This document shows positions 23,876 to 32,353 of a DNA stretch of 49,566 nucleotides, piece by piece. Under the pieces are notes generated by a model. It saw nothing but the letters and a program-made list of their open reading frames with translations, ran no database searches and was not told the DNA's origin. A program made the position numbers and the translations under genes. The stretch covers positions 1 through 49,566 of the forward strand of contig JALHRW010000014.1 of NCBI GenBank assembly GCA_022841245.1, read 5' to 3'. The stretch's first letter is position 1, and every line of letters begins with the position of its first letter. The stretch is from Planctomycetota bacterium. Its GTDB lineage: Bacteria; Planctomycetota; UBA11346.

Positions 23876-26790
23876 GGATAGGCGCGCGGACGGTGCGACT
23901 GGTGCCTGATCCAGTGGTAGCGCTGGAACAGCACCTGATCGTCGACGATCTCCGCATCATTCGTCTGACCATCGGAGTTCGGATCCAGCGCCGAACCGCC
24001 TGGACGGGGGATCGGCTTGTTGAACAGATCGTAGATCCGCCCCGCCGGATCGATGGCGAATACCGTCTCCAGCAGGGTCCATTCGACGGGCAGATCACGC
24101 ACCGTGTCGAACACCTCGCCACGGATGAAGGCGCGGAACAAATGGCTCTTCTGGAAGAGGAAGTTGCCAGTCAGGCTGAAGCGGTCGCTTGACGGGACCA
24201 CCGGACCGAAGCGGTCCACGCCGGCAGGGGCGCTACCGCTCGGCTTGTAGCCGCTGCAGCGGGCCTGCGAGTCGTTGTCGAAATCGATCGCCTTGAAGTC
24301 CGGATACTGGGCGCTGGAGCCGAAGAAGCTCAGGCGCATATCATTGAGCACCAGTTCCATCAACCTCGCCTCGCCAGCGGTGATCTTCCCGTCTGCAAGC
24401 AGGCTGGCGATGGTATTGTTCGCCGTCCAGGCGACGAGGTTGCAGCGGTTCTTGTACTGATTCGAATCCGGGCCTGCATAGGGGAAGTTCTTCACCAGAT
24501 ACAGGCCCTGCGCCGATGATGCGAGCGCCGGACCGAAATGCTCGCCCAGGTTGTTGACGAACAGCCGATCGACCTTCCATATCGCATCGAAGGCGGACGG
24601 GCTGTCGACCACGCCGTCGCCATCGGCATCCGTATCCATCACATCCGCATCACGCATGCCGATCGGCGCCGGGTGCAGCGGCTTGCCATCGGCGAGCAGC
24701 GGCATGAAGGCCGGGTTGGTCAGGCCGGCCGGGTACTGCACCCGGCCATCCAACGGGTAGTCATCCGAGGCGCCGCCATTGTCCGGTAGCCAAGCCGCCT
24801 GAGCCACCGAGACGGCATGGAACCAGGCGACCGCCAGATCCATGTAGTACGAATCCTCGTAATAGACTCCGGCACGCCGGGTGAACGAGGCACCGCCGGC
24901 CTCGTCCTCGACGTAGGAGAAGTAGGCTCGCCACAACTCGCCTCCGACGACGTTGTCGTCCTTGATCACCTGAGCGGCGTACGCGCGCAGCTGCTGCCGG
25001 GCACCGTAGGATCTGCGCACGGTGTTCTGCGCCCCGCCGCCCATGCCCCAGAATGGCGGCCGTGGCGAGACGAAAGCGACCGTGGCCGGCGCTGCCATGC
25101 CTAGGACCGTGGTGTTGACATCGATGTCCTTGCCCAGATCGCGCCGCCAGTCCGGATGCGGCGTGCCGGAGGCCAGTTCCGTACCGGGGTACGGCAGAAC
25201 GCCAAGATGGGCGAAGCTGGCGCCGTGACTGCTGGCCGGGGCGAAGAGGTTGAGGAACGCGCGCTTCTCGCGCACCGGCGGAGGCGAGAGGCTCCACGGG
25301 TCGAGCTTCGTCGCATACGGCGCACCGACGACCGAGTCGCCATCAGCGTTGATGCCGGTGATGGTGTACTTGTCGTAGTAGTGCAATCCGCGGGGGGTCG
25401 CCTCCTCGGGCAGGTAGGCATCGAACATCGCCTGGATCGCATCCGGCACGGCGGTCGGCAGGTTGATCTGCCAGGGCGTATTGACCTGGCTGTCGGCATA
25501 GTGCGCACCCGGAGCGGGCACGACGTTGGGCCGTCGTCCATACGGGCTGAGCGTATAGGTCATCGCGGACTGCTTGCCGAAGGCGCTCTTGTCGATGAAC
25601 GCCTGCATGTTCTGCCACGTCGCCATCGGACCACGGAACGCCGATGTGAGTTTGCTCGACAACGTGCTCTGGTTCGGTCGGCTGTAAGCATCCGGTTGGG
25701 CGTACCGGTGCATGTCCAGGCCGACGAAGTGCGACAGGATAGGGAAGCGCGAAGGATCGGAAACCGTGTCGGTAGCCGGGGTATAGAACGACGATCCCCT
25801 GCCCTGCCCGAGCAGCCAGCCGTACCAAGCGCCGCGGAATCCGGTGCCCTCCTCGCCGACCCACAGGATAGCCATGATGTTGAACAGGGGATCGGCGTAT
25901 TTCGCTCCGATCACCTCGTCGAGTTCGTCGTACGGCGCCGTAGTCGACTCGGTGTACGTGGTGGACTTGGCGGTGGTCGGGTCGACCGCGGTGTACGGCT
26001 CCTGCCAGCTGATCGGCAGATGCCCGGAGAGATCCTCTATCGCCACCGCATAGCGGAAGCGATAGCGGGCCGAGGCGCGATCGGGCACCGGCACGAGATC
26101 CTGGTCGAGGTAGAGCGGACTGTTGCGATTCGGCGTCCAGGGCTCGCCCCGCCGGCGCGCCGGGTCGGGATTGACCGGATCGGCAGGCGCTGGGTGCTCC
26201 AGATGGAAGGACACCGGTTTGCCCTTGGCCTGGGCGTACGGCTTCAGGTAATCGTATACCGGCAGGTCATCGTGGTAGTAGCCGGGCTCGATGTAGCGCG
26301 CCAGCCCATCATGCAGCAGCATGCCTTCGGCATACACCTCCGCCCGGTTGCCGTAGCCACCGCCGGTCTGATACACCCCGTTGTAGGGCACGGTGAGCAG
26401 CAGTTCGGTCTTCACATCATTGCCGTTATCATCCTCCATGCTCGAGGCCGAACCCATCGGGTTGTAGCCTTGGGCATTCGCGACCGTATCGCCGCGCAGC
26501 GCCTTGCCGACCCGCCGCGTATCGATGGCGTCGAAGGCGGTGCGGTAGCGCAGACCGAGATGGGTCGGCAGTCCGGGTTGCGACAGGTAGTCGCGGGTCA
26601 GCACCTCGGCCGCGTGGGCCGCTCCCTGGCGTGCCGTCATCTCGGCGAGCGAGACCAGCTGCATGGATTCGTTCGCATCCCGGCGCAGGCGCATGCTCGA
26701 CATGAACGAATACGACATCGCCACCATGACCAGGAGGAGGCCGAGGGTGAACAGCAGGATGCTGCCGGTGCGATGCCGCTGGTGATGCAT
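23872..26790 (-). CDS. GspK/PilX-like giant minor pseudopilin
   Basis: 972 residues, about three times the usual GspK length. It starts MHHQRHRTG followed by a hydrophobic helix SILLFTLGLLLVMVAMSYSF, a prepilin-like N-terminus without Glu at position 5 of the mature form, as known for GspK. The long outer region has Asp-rich loops resembling calcium sites: DTDADGDGVVD in the middle and LDPNSDGQTNDAE near the end. In type II systems the K subunit caps the pseudopilus tip and binds calcium. It is the last of six pseudopilin genes in the order G-G-H-I-J-K, starting 16 bases after the J-like gene. Family assignment rests on the N-terminus and the order. Confidence 0.75.
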   Translation of the reverse strand: MHHQRHRTGSILLFTLGLLLVMVAMSYSFMSSMRLRRDANESMQLVSLAEMTARQGAAHAAEVLTRDYLSQPGLPTHLGLRYRTAFDAIDTRRVGKALRGDTVANAQGYNPMGSASSMEDDNGNDVKTELLLTVPYNGVYQTGGGYGNRAEVYAEGMLLHDGLARYIEPGYYHDDLPVYDYLKPYAQAKGKPVSFHLEHPAPADPVNPDPARRRGEPWTPNRNSPLYLDQDLVPVPDRASARYRFRYAVAIEDLSGHLPISWQEPYTAVDPTTAKSTTYTESTTAPYDELDEVIGAKYADPLFNIMAILWVGEEGTGFRGAWYGWLLGQGRGSSFYTPATDTVSDPSRFPILSHFVGLDMHRYAQPDAYSRPNQSTLSSKLTSAFRGPMATWQNMQAFIDKSAFGKQSAMTYTLSPYGRRPNVVPAPGAHYADSQVNTPWQINLPTAVPDAIQAMFDAYLPEEATPRGLHYYDKYTITGINADGDSVVGAPYATKLDPWSLSPPPVREKRAFLNLFAPASSHGASFAHLGVLPYPGTELASGTPHPDWRRDLGKDIDVNTTVLGMAAPATVAFVSPRPPFWGMGGGAQNTVRRSYGARQQLRAYAAQVIKDDNVVGGELWRAYFSYVEDEAGGASFTRRAGVYYEDSYYMDLAVAWFHAVSVAQAAWLPDNGGASDDYPLDGRVQYPAGLTNPAFMPLLADGKPLHPAPIGMRDADVMDTDADGDGVVDSPSAFDAIWKVDRLFVNNLGEHFGPALASSAQGLYLVKNFPYAGPDSNQYKNRCNLVAWTANNTIASLLADGKITAGEARLMELVLNDMRLSFFGSSAQYPDFKAIDFDNDSQARCSGYKPSGSAPAGVDRFGPVVPSSDRFSLTGNFLFQKSHLFRAFIRGEVFDTVRDLPVEWTLLETVFAIDPAGRIYDLFNKPIPRPGGSALDPNSDGQTNDAEIVDDQVLFQRYHWIRHQSHRPRAYP

Positions 26791-26806
26791 GCTCTCGTCT
26801 CCTCGG

Positions 26807-27796
26807 CTACCAGGGCGGCAGCTGCGGGCCGGTGGGGAATGACAGGTTGACGGGAACGACGATCGCTTCGCCGCTTTCGGGATACTCGCGGATGATGAAG
26901 TCGATGCGCACCAGCAACGGACGCATATCGGCGACGGTACGCTCCGCTCCGGGCGACGATCCCTCCGATCCCGGCACGGTCGCGGCACGCGCATCAAGGT
27001 ACATGCCATCAATGGCGTAGAGATTGGCCGACTCGCAGCTTCCGCCGCCGAGAGCCGGCCCGGAAACACGCTGGATGCCGGCCGTCGCCGTCGCCGTGGT
27101 GACGGCCCCGCCGCGATCGACCAGCGAGATGCGCACATCAGTTATGGTGAAGCGAGGCGGGACCAGGCCGAGCATCTGCTCCTCCAGGTCCGCCGCGTCA
27201 CCCTTCATGCCGACGATGGCATGGTTGACACCGGACAGGCCGGGGATGAAGCGCAGGTCATTGTCATCGAGATCGCGCCGGCGGTCGCGCCGGTGCATTG
27301 CCGTGGTATAGGCGAAGCGTGACGAACCGCCCGACAACCACGTTGCCTGTCGATAGCCGGAATTGCGTCCGAACTCGAAGGCCGAACGGCGCCGCACCGG
27401 AGGGACGGCAGCCGCATCAGTGCCGCCACCGCTCCAGCGGAATCGGCACCAGAGGATGTCCCCCTTCTGCTTGCGCGCGAAGTCGTAATGCACCTGACTG
27501 GGGTCGGTGACCGTGGCCATCCAGGTCAGGGCCAGCGTCTCATCACCGGTGTTCCATGCACCATCAGCACCCGGTTGCGCGCTCAGCTCCCACTTCGCGG
27601 TATGCACCGTGGCGGCGAGATCGCGCGCCAGGGCCCGGTGCGTGTTGGCGATCACATCATGGGCCGCGACGAGCACGCGGTTGCGCTCGGCGATGCGCCG
27701 CACACCGATGAATGCGCTGATCGCCAGGGTGAGCAAAGCAACGCCGATGGCAGCCGCCACCAGCACCTCCAGCAGGGTGAAGCCGCGATTCCTCAC
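26807..27796 (-). CDS. GspJ/PulJ-like minor pseudopilin
   Basis: 329 residues with a clear prepilin leader and methylation motif: MRNRG then FTLLEVLVAAAIGVALLTLA. Cleavage by prepilin peptidase is expected after Gly5, with Glu at mature position 5. The following amphipathic helix (RRIAERNRVLVAAHDVIANTHRALARDL) and the length above 200 residues fit GspJ or PilW. The gene overlaps the upstream I-like gene by four bases (ATGA). It is larger than typical GspJ (about 200 residues). Confidence 0.85.
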   Translation of the reverse strand: MRNRGFTLLEVLVAAAIGVALLTLAISAFIGVRRIAERNRVLVAAHDVIANTHRALARDLAATVHTAKWELSAQPGADGAWNTGDETLALTWMATVTDPSQVHYDFARKQKGDILWCRFRWSGGGTDAAAVPPVRRRSAFEFGRNSGYRQATWLSGGSSRFAYTTAMHRRDRRRDLDDNDLRFIPGLSGVNHAIVGMKGDAADLEEQMLGLVPPRFTITDVRISLVDRGGAVTTATATAGIQRVSGPALGGGSCESANLYAIDGMYLDARAATVPGSEGSSPGAERTVADMRPLLVRIDFIIREYPESGEAIVVPVNLSFPTGPQLPPW

Positions 27797-28242
27797 CGAT
27801 GCCTCAGGATGCGCTGCTTGAGTCCGGCGACATAGCGCCCATCCCGCCCCCAGAACACATCGACCGTCACATCAGCTGCGCGGCTGCCCTGGGTGAGGAC
27901 GTCGACCGCCTGTCCGATCTCGCTGCGCCTGACATAGTAGCCGTTGATCGTGCCTGCGGTGACGATGTCGTAGGCCGCCCCCGGCGCGACAGAGAGGCTG
28001 CCGCTGACCAGGGCCCAGCCGTCCCCATCGCCGTCGCCGACATCTGCGGTCCGTCCGCCGGGCGCGTAATCGGCCAGGGCGACCTGCGCGGTCATCGTCG
28101 CCGACGCGGCCGAAACCGCTTCACCGGCCCAGCGCAATCCGAGCCGGGACATTGCCAGCACCGAACCGATGCCGATCACCACCAGGAGCAGGGTGGCCAC
28201 GATCTCGATCATGGTGAAGGCCGAGCGCCGCTGCTCAGTCAT
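27793..28242 (-). CDS. GspI/PilV-like minor pseudopilin
   Basis: 149 residues, N-terminus MTEQRRSA then FTMIEIVATLLLVVIGIGSV. Position -1 of the predicted cleavage site is Ala rather than the usual Gly, which is tolerated but uncommon. Glu at mature position 5 is kept. A GDGDGDG run lies near residue 70, possibly a calcium-binding loop. Length and location before the J-like gene fit GspI. It overlaps its upstream neighbour by eight bases. Confidence 0.8.
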   Translation of the reverse strand: MTEQRRSAFTMIEIVATLLLVVIGIGSVLAMSRLGLRWAGEAVSAASATMTAQVALADYAPGGRTADVGDGDGDGWALVSGSLSVAPGAAYDIVTAGTINGYYVRRSEIGQAVDVLTQGSRAADVTVDVFWGRDGRYVAGLKQRILRHR

Positions 28243-29611
28243 CGAGCCACCACACGCGCCTGACCAGCATTCCGCTGCTCACCACATCGTTGATCGGACG
28301 TCCGCGGACGAGCAGGCTGCTGCTGTTGTTGCCGAGGGTGTTGGCCTGGTGCAGCCAGCCGAGGCGGCAGTTCTGCCACACCTTGTTGCTCCCGGCATTC
28401 GTGCTGTCGAGCCAGTCGCCTGGAACTACCGGCCAGGTCTTGCGTCCATCGAGATAGCCCTCCTGGTGCTTCACCGCGATCACTTCGGTGGTGCCGAATT
28501 CGCCGAGGAATACTCGGTAAGCCGGCGTGATGCTATCGATCGCCTCGCGGGCCGAGGCGAAGGTGGTCCGGTCGGTGTCGACATCCGGAGCGAGTGTGAC
28601 ATGCCAGCCGCGGTTGTGCTTGGTGAAATGCTGCACCTCCGGGCCGTCATAGGTCACCTCATACAGTTCAGCGCCGATGCTGTCGTTGTCGGAGCCAGGC
28701 AGGAAGACATAGCGCGATCCGGAGGTCCCGTTGCGCGTCTTATCGTAGGGGATCTTGCAGCGCTCGCGGATACCGGTGCTCCCGCCATTGGTGGGGAAGT
28801 ACCTGCGGGTGCGGTTGAACTCCAGCGCGCGCACCCGGCCATCGGGGAAGAATGCGAAGCCCATGTCCATCCAGTCGGCATTGACCAGCGGACGCGGCTC
28901 GTCGAGCGGCATGTACGGTCTCGCCACCGGATTCCGGCAGCCGACCACATCCGGATCCTGGGTGCCCTGGTAATAGAAGCCGCTGTACGCGACACCGGGC
29001 TTGTACCCGCCCCAGGGCCAGAGCGTCTTGGTCGCATCATCGAAATAGCCGAACCACGGGCGCGGGTAGGTCGTCTCGCCAGCCGAACCATACCACACGT
29101 TCCGCGCGTCGTTGGAGGTCGGCGCCCGGATGCGCGGACCGTCATCGAGATCGCCCAGGGCAAGGAAGCGCACGCGCCGGGCCGGCAGCACGATCGGGTC
29201 GCCGATCCAGGCCTCGGCCACCTCCTTGAGCAGGTCGGGCCCGTAGGCGTCGCCGGCTCCGGCGTAGGGGATGCGGTCATGCAGACTGCTCGACGAGGCG
29301 TAGGTGCCGTTGGTCGTGGCCAGGGCCACGGCCGGACCGAGGATGCGGTACCAGTGGGCGCCGGAGCGGTTGTTCAGCACAGCACCGCTGCTGCCCGGCT
29401 CGTTCTGGATGTGGAAGACCACCGCATGCATGCTGCGACGCCCGATCGACAGGTTGCGCGCCCGGATGAAGGTCGCTTCGAGGTATTCGGCCTGGCGCCG
29501 CACCTCGGCGGCACGCTGCTGCTTGCCCGTGGACATGAACACCATGCCCATAAGCGCTGCGAGAATGGCGATGACCACCAGCAATTCGACCAGGGTGAAA
29601 CCAGCCCTCAT
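28235..29611 (-). CDS. GspH-like pseudopilin, enlarged
   Basis: 458 residues from ATG 29611, chosen because it opens directly on a prepilin leader: MRAG then FTLVELLVVIAILAALMG. The next segment, AAEVRRQAEYLEATFIRARNLSIGRRS, resembles the helix of GspH or FimT. The rest is a large globular region with no family likeness to me, more than twice the usual GspH size. The ATG overlaps the previous stop by four bases. The product should be processed by prepilin peptidase and enter a pseudopilus at the inner membrane. Confidence 0.8.
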   Translation of the reverse strand: MRAGFTLVELLVVIAILAALMGMVFMSTGKQQRAAEVRRQAEYLEATFIRARNLSIGRRSMHAVVFHIQNEPGSSGAVLNNRSGAHWYRILGPAVALATTNGTYASSSSLHDRIPYAGAGDAYGPDLLKEVAEAWIGDPIVLPARRVRFLALGDLDDGPRIRAPTSNDARNVWYGSAGETTYPRPWFGYFDDATKTLWPWGGYKPGVAYSGFYYQGTQDPDVVGCRNPVARPYMPLDEPRPLVNADWMDMGFAFFPDGRVRALEFNRTRRYFPTNGGSTGIRERCKIPYDKTRNGTSGSRYVFLPGSDNDSIGAELYEVTYDGPEVQHFTKHNRGWHVTLAPDVDTDRTTFASAREAIDSITPAYRVFLGEFGTTEVIAVKHQEGYLDGRKTWPVVPGDWLDSTNAGSNKVWQNCRLGWLHQANTLGNNSSSLLVRGRPINDVVSSGMLVRRVWWLDD

Positions 29612-30534
29612 GGGACGAGCCCCCGATGATAGCGGGCGGCACCGATGTCGTCGCGGTTCTCGGGCGCATCGCGCATGGGTGCGATGCGCCGGTCGGGACC
29701 CGATGACCAGATCTCGAATTCGAATTCCCACGGCCGCCCGGCGTGCGTGCGGATGTCGGATGCCAGGCTGGTGGCAGTCAGCCGTCCCTTCGCCTGCAGG
29801 CCGAACTTCGACTCGATCAGCCGATGGTGGTTGATGTAGTCGACATTGTACTCGGGGGTTATCCACGGTCCGCTCTCTCCGCAGACCACCGGGCAGACGT
29901 AGAGCAGCGGCTGACCGTACATGTCGATCAGCGCGTCACCCTGGATGCGCTGCTTCTCGATCTCGCCGCCGAGGTAGTCGGAGCCCCAGCCCTTGCTCGT
30001 GCCCGGAGGGACCAGCAGCGGCGATCCGGCATTCTCCGCCACGCCGTCGATCTCGCCGCATCCAGCATGGATCATCAGTCCGGCGCGCTCGCGGCACATG
30101 CGGTTCAGTACCTGGGCCCCCGGCGCGCGCAACTCGGAGAGGTTATCTCCGGCGCTCCAGATGCCGGCGACGACACTCGGCGTCGTCTTGGTGAAGCGGT
30201 GCGGCGCCACATCGTAACGGCCCTTCGCCCTGGCCGCGTCGCTCCGCAAGGTGGTCCGTTCGGCGTCGGTCATCTCGTGGGCGATATGGTAGGCGAGCCG
30301 ATTGTCGATGACGGCGAACTCCGGCGGTGCCGCATCATGCTTCTGGTACGGATAGACTCCGATGTCGGCCTTGAACCGCTTGACCGCGGCATCGACCTTG
30401 GCGAGCAGAGTGACGGTGTTCGTCCGCTTCGCCGCACGCATGGCGATCTGCAGCATCGGCATGGCCATGCCCGCCAGCAGTGCGATGATGCCGATGGCGA
30501 TGAGCAGTTCGATGAGGGTGAAGCCGCGCCTCAT
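29608..30534 (-). CDS. GspG-like pseudopilin (second copy)
   Basis: 308 residues starting MRRG then FTLIELLIAIGIIALLAGMAMPML. After the helix comes AAVKRFKADIGVYPYQK, the region where GspG proteins usually read FKxDxGxYP. Further on there are DMYGQPLLYVCP, like the DPWGxPYxY block, and FEIWSSGPDRR, like the terminal SxGxDG block. It is longer than GspG (about 145 residues) by an insertion between the blocks. It is coupled by ATGA overlaps to genes on both sides. Confidence 0.85.
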   Translation of the reverse strand: MRRGFTLIELLIAIGIIALLAGMAMPMLQIAMRAAKRTNTVTLLAKVDAAVKRFKADIGVYPYQKHDAAPPEFAVIDNRLAYHIAHEMTDAERTTLRSDAARAKGRYDVAPHRFTKTTPSVVAGIWSAGDNLSELRAPGAQVLNRMCRERAGLMIHAGCGEIDGVAENAGSPLLVPPGTSKGWGSDYLGGEIEKQRIQGDALIDMYGQPLLYVCPVVCGESGPWITPEYNVDYINHHRLIESKFGLQAKGRLTATSLASDIRTHAGRPWEFEFEIWSSGPDRRIAPMRDAPENRDDIGAARYHRGLVP

Positions 30535-31154
30535 CGGGCGTCCTTCGCGTAGACCCAGCCGGCGCCGATGGCGGCAACGCCGTCCGGACCGAGGGACCAG
30601 ACATAGGGGAAGGGCAGCGCTCCTTCGGCGATGGCCCCGGCGCCGGCATCCCAGCGCCGACCCCAGGCCCGCTCGCGCCCGTTCGCCGCATCCCAGTTCC
30701 AATCCTCGAGCGATGCGGGATCCGATACGGCCGGACGCGCCAGGGCGTAACGGTACGGCCTGCCCCAGGGATCGAGCAATCGGCCTTGCGCATCGCCCGG
30801 ACCGGTACGCGGCAGGTCGGCCTTGATCGACTCCAGCAGCAGCAGTACCGCCGACGACCCGACCGATGGCGGCTGGTTGGCGATGCACTGGTCGCTCTGC
30901 GGTGGGGGATAGCGCCGGCCACCACCATCGGCGTTTCGGTAGCTCTCGAGGCACTGGGCCAGCTGCTGGATCGCCTGCTGGGCCGAGGCCACGGCCGCCC
31001 GGCGGCGCAGCAGGCCGAGCGCCGGCATGAGCAGCGCGACCAGCACGAGGATGATGCCGATGGTCACCAGCAACTCGATCAAGGTGAAGCCCGCCTTGGA
31101 CGAACGTCTGTGCTGTCCGGCTCGACACGCAAGAGCTCTGGCAGGCGTTTCCAT
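30531..31154 (-). CDS. GspG-like pseudopilin (first gene of the operon)
   Basis: 207 residues from ATG 31154. An unusually long basic leader of about 21 residues (to KAG) precedes FTLIELLVTIGIILVLVALLMPAL. The core has ARQ-rich helix residues, NADGGGRRYP, the GspG signature LDPWGRPYRY and the end block WSLGPDGVAAIG. GspG is the main subunit of the type II pseudopilus. The gene lies behind a predicted promoter (31165-31194), and a palindrome lies just upstream at 31201-31219. Its stop overlaps the next ATG. Confidence 0.88.
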   Translation of the reverse strand: METPARALACRAGQHRRSSKAGFTLIELLVTIGIILVLVALLMPALGLLRRRAAVASAQQAIQQLAQCLESYRNADGGGRRYPPPQSDQCIANQPPSVGSSAVLLLLESIKADLPRTGPGDAQGRLLDPWGRPYRYALARPAVSDPASLEDWNWDAANGRERAWGRRWDAGAGAIAEGALPFPYVWSLGPDGVAAIGAGWVYAKDAR

Positions 31155-31491
31155 TCTAACCCCTGTAATATGTGCCGTGATCCTTGCTATGCAATGGTCC
31201 CACATGCCATTTCCATGTGAAAAGCTGATTGAATCTGCGCCGTGGCTTTCCCTCGCGATGCTGCTTCCTGTCATCACCTCGTGCGTCCGGCTGTTGTCTT
31301 CCGACCGGCGCCTGGGGCAGGTCACCGTGAGTGATAGCATGGGTTGGCTGGCGATTGCAGGCATGGTTCTACTCTTGATTGTGCCTATCACCAGGGTGAC
31401 TGACAGAGAATCCATGTCATCGCGAGCATCGTTGATGCGTAATCCTGACCACCCCTGCGCAGCCGCGGAAGACCACTTGTCCCCTCAGGCC
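31155..31491. promoter_or_regulatory. Divergent intergenic region pseudopilin operon / araC
   Basis: 337 bases, less GC-rich than the surroundings. For the pseudopilin operon a minus-strand promoter can be read: TTGCAT (plus 31189-31194) and TATTAC (plus 31165-31170) with an 18-base spacer. The inverted repeat CACATG-N7-CATGTG at 31201-31219 lies just upstream of the -35 box, where an AraC activator usually binds. No clear -10 box was found for araC. An open plus-strand frame across the region has no family likeness. Confidence 0.5.
31201..31219. promoter_or_regulatory. Inverted repeat, candidate AraC operator
   Basis: Six-base arms CACATG and CATGTG around seven bases. It lies seven bases upstream of the predicted -35 box of the pseudopilin operon and faces the divergent araC gene. 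Position, not sequence family, is the argument. Confidence 0.4.
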
Positions 31492-32340
31492 ATGTTCTAT
31501 CCTGATTTTCCGATGTTACAGAAAGACCTCCCCCGCTTCCGCAGCTGCGAGCCCTCAGGCGCACCTCCCGGCTGGTGCCTACGCTGCGTCGCCCGCTGCC
31601 AGGGCCAATCCGGGCAGACCTTCGACCGTCCCCATCACGCCTATACCTCGATCGAGTATGTGGAGGAGGGCTACGGCACGCTGACCATCGGTGGCCAGTC
31701 CCGACGGCTAGGCCCGGGTGACGCCTTCATCCTGCCCGAAGGCGAAGCCCACCGCATCGTCTGCGACGATGTCCACCCCTGGCGCATCCTCTTCATCGAC
31801 TGCAGCGGCCCCCTGCCACGGCAGCTGCTGGCAGCCTACGGCCTTGATGAGGTGCGCATCTTCCCGCGCACCATGATCGCGCAGCCGATGCGCAACCTCC
31901 TCCATTTCACCGGTGACGATGCTGATCTGCAGGTGCGCGCGGGACAGGCCATCCATGAGACCATCGCCATGCTGCACCGCAGCATCCGCAAAGTGCCCGA
32001 CTGGCCCGACATGGTCATCCGGACCAAGGTATTCATCGACGCCAACCTCGAACGTCAGATCCGCATGTCCGACGTGGCGCGGCACGCCGGCTGTTCGGAG
32101 GCGCACCTCAGCCGAGTCTTCCGCCGCTGCCTCGGCATGCCGCCCGGCGACTACATCATCACCCAGCGCATGGCCCTGGCGAAATCGCTGCTCTACTCCA
32201 CCGGCGATCCGGTGAAGGCCATCGCCGCCCGCCTCGGATACCGAGACACCTTCGCCTTCTCGCACGCCTTCAAGAAGTCGGTCGGCGAAGCCCCGACCCT
32301 CTGGCGGTCGCGCCAGGCGACGATCTCGTCGGTGGCCTAG
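31492..32340 (+). CDS. AraC-family transcriptional regulator (cupin sensor)
   Basis: 282 residues from ATG 31492. The N-terminal cupin domain (~45-120) shows HHAYTSIEYVEEGYG, the GDAFILPEGEAHRI block and LFIDCSG. The C-terminal double helix-turn-helix covers ~185-275: ANLERQIRMSDVARHAGCS, then the conserved second motif DPVKAIAARLGYRDTFAFSHAFKK. Such regulators usually sense a sugar and activate a nearby operon. It diverges from the pseudopilin operon and converges with a beta-helix gene. The ATG lacks a strong ribosome-binding site; the frame is open upstream but without domain likeness. Confidence 0.92.
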   Translation: MFYPDFPMLQKDLPRFRSCEPSGAPPGWCLRCVARCQGQSGQTFDRPHHAYTSIEYVEEGYGTLTIGGQSRRLGPGDAFILPEGEAHRIVCDDVHPWRILFIDCSGPLPRQLLAAYGLDEVRIFPRTMIAQPMRNLLHFTGDDADLQVRAGQAIHETIAMLHRSIRKVPDWPDMVIRTKVFIDANLERQIRMSDVARHAGCSEAHLSRVFRRCLGMPPGDYIITQRMALAKSLLYSTGDPVKAIAARLGYRDTFAFSHAFKKSVGEAPTLWRSRQATISSVA

Positions 32341-32353
32341 CAATACCCCAGCA

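Noticed and set aside
25156-26850. Plus-strand frame opposite the GspK-like gene
   Set aside because: No recognisable domain, arginine-rich, and lies wholly inside a supported pseudopilin gene.
29608-31415. Longer starts for the pseudopilin genes (frames open far upstream)
   Set aside because: Prepilin leaders begin right at ATGs that overlap the previous stop. Upstream extensions would bury the cleavage site and overlap the neighbouring genes.
31270-31460. Plus-strand hydrophobic stretch upstream of araC as a possible small membrane protein
   Set aside because: No ribosome-binding site or stop that would make it a separate gene, and it is continuous with the araC frame. More likely untranslated leader.
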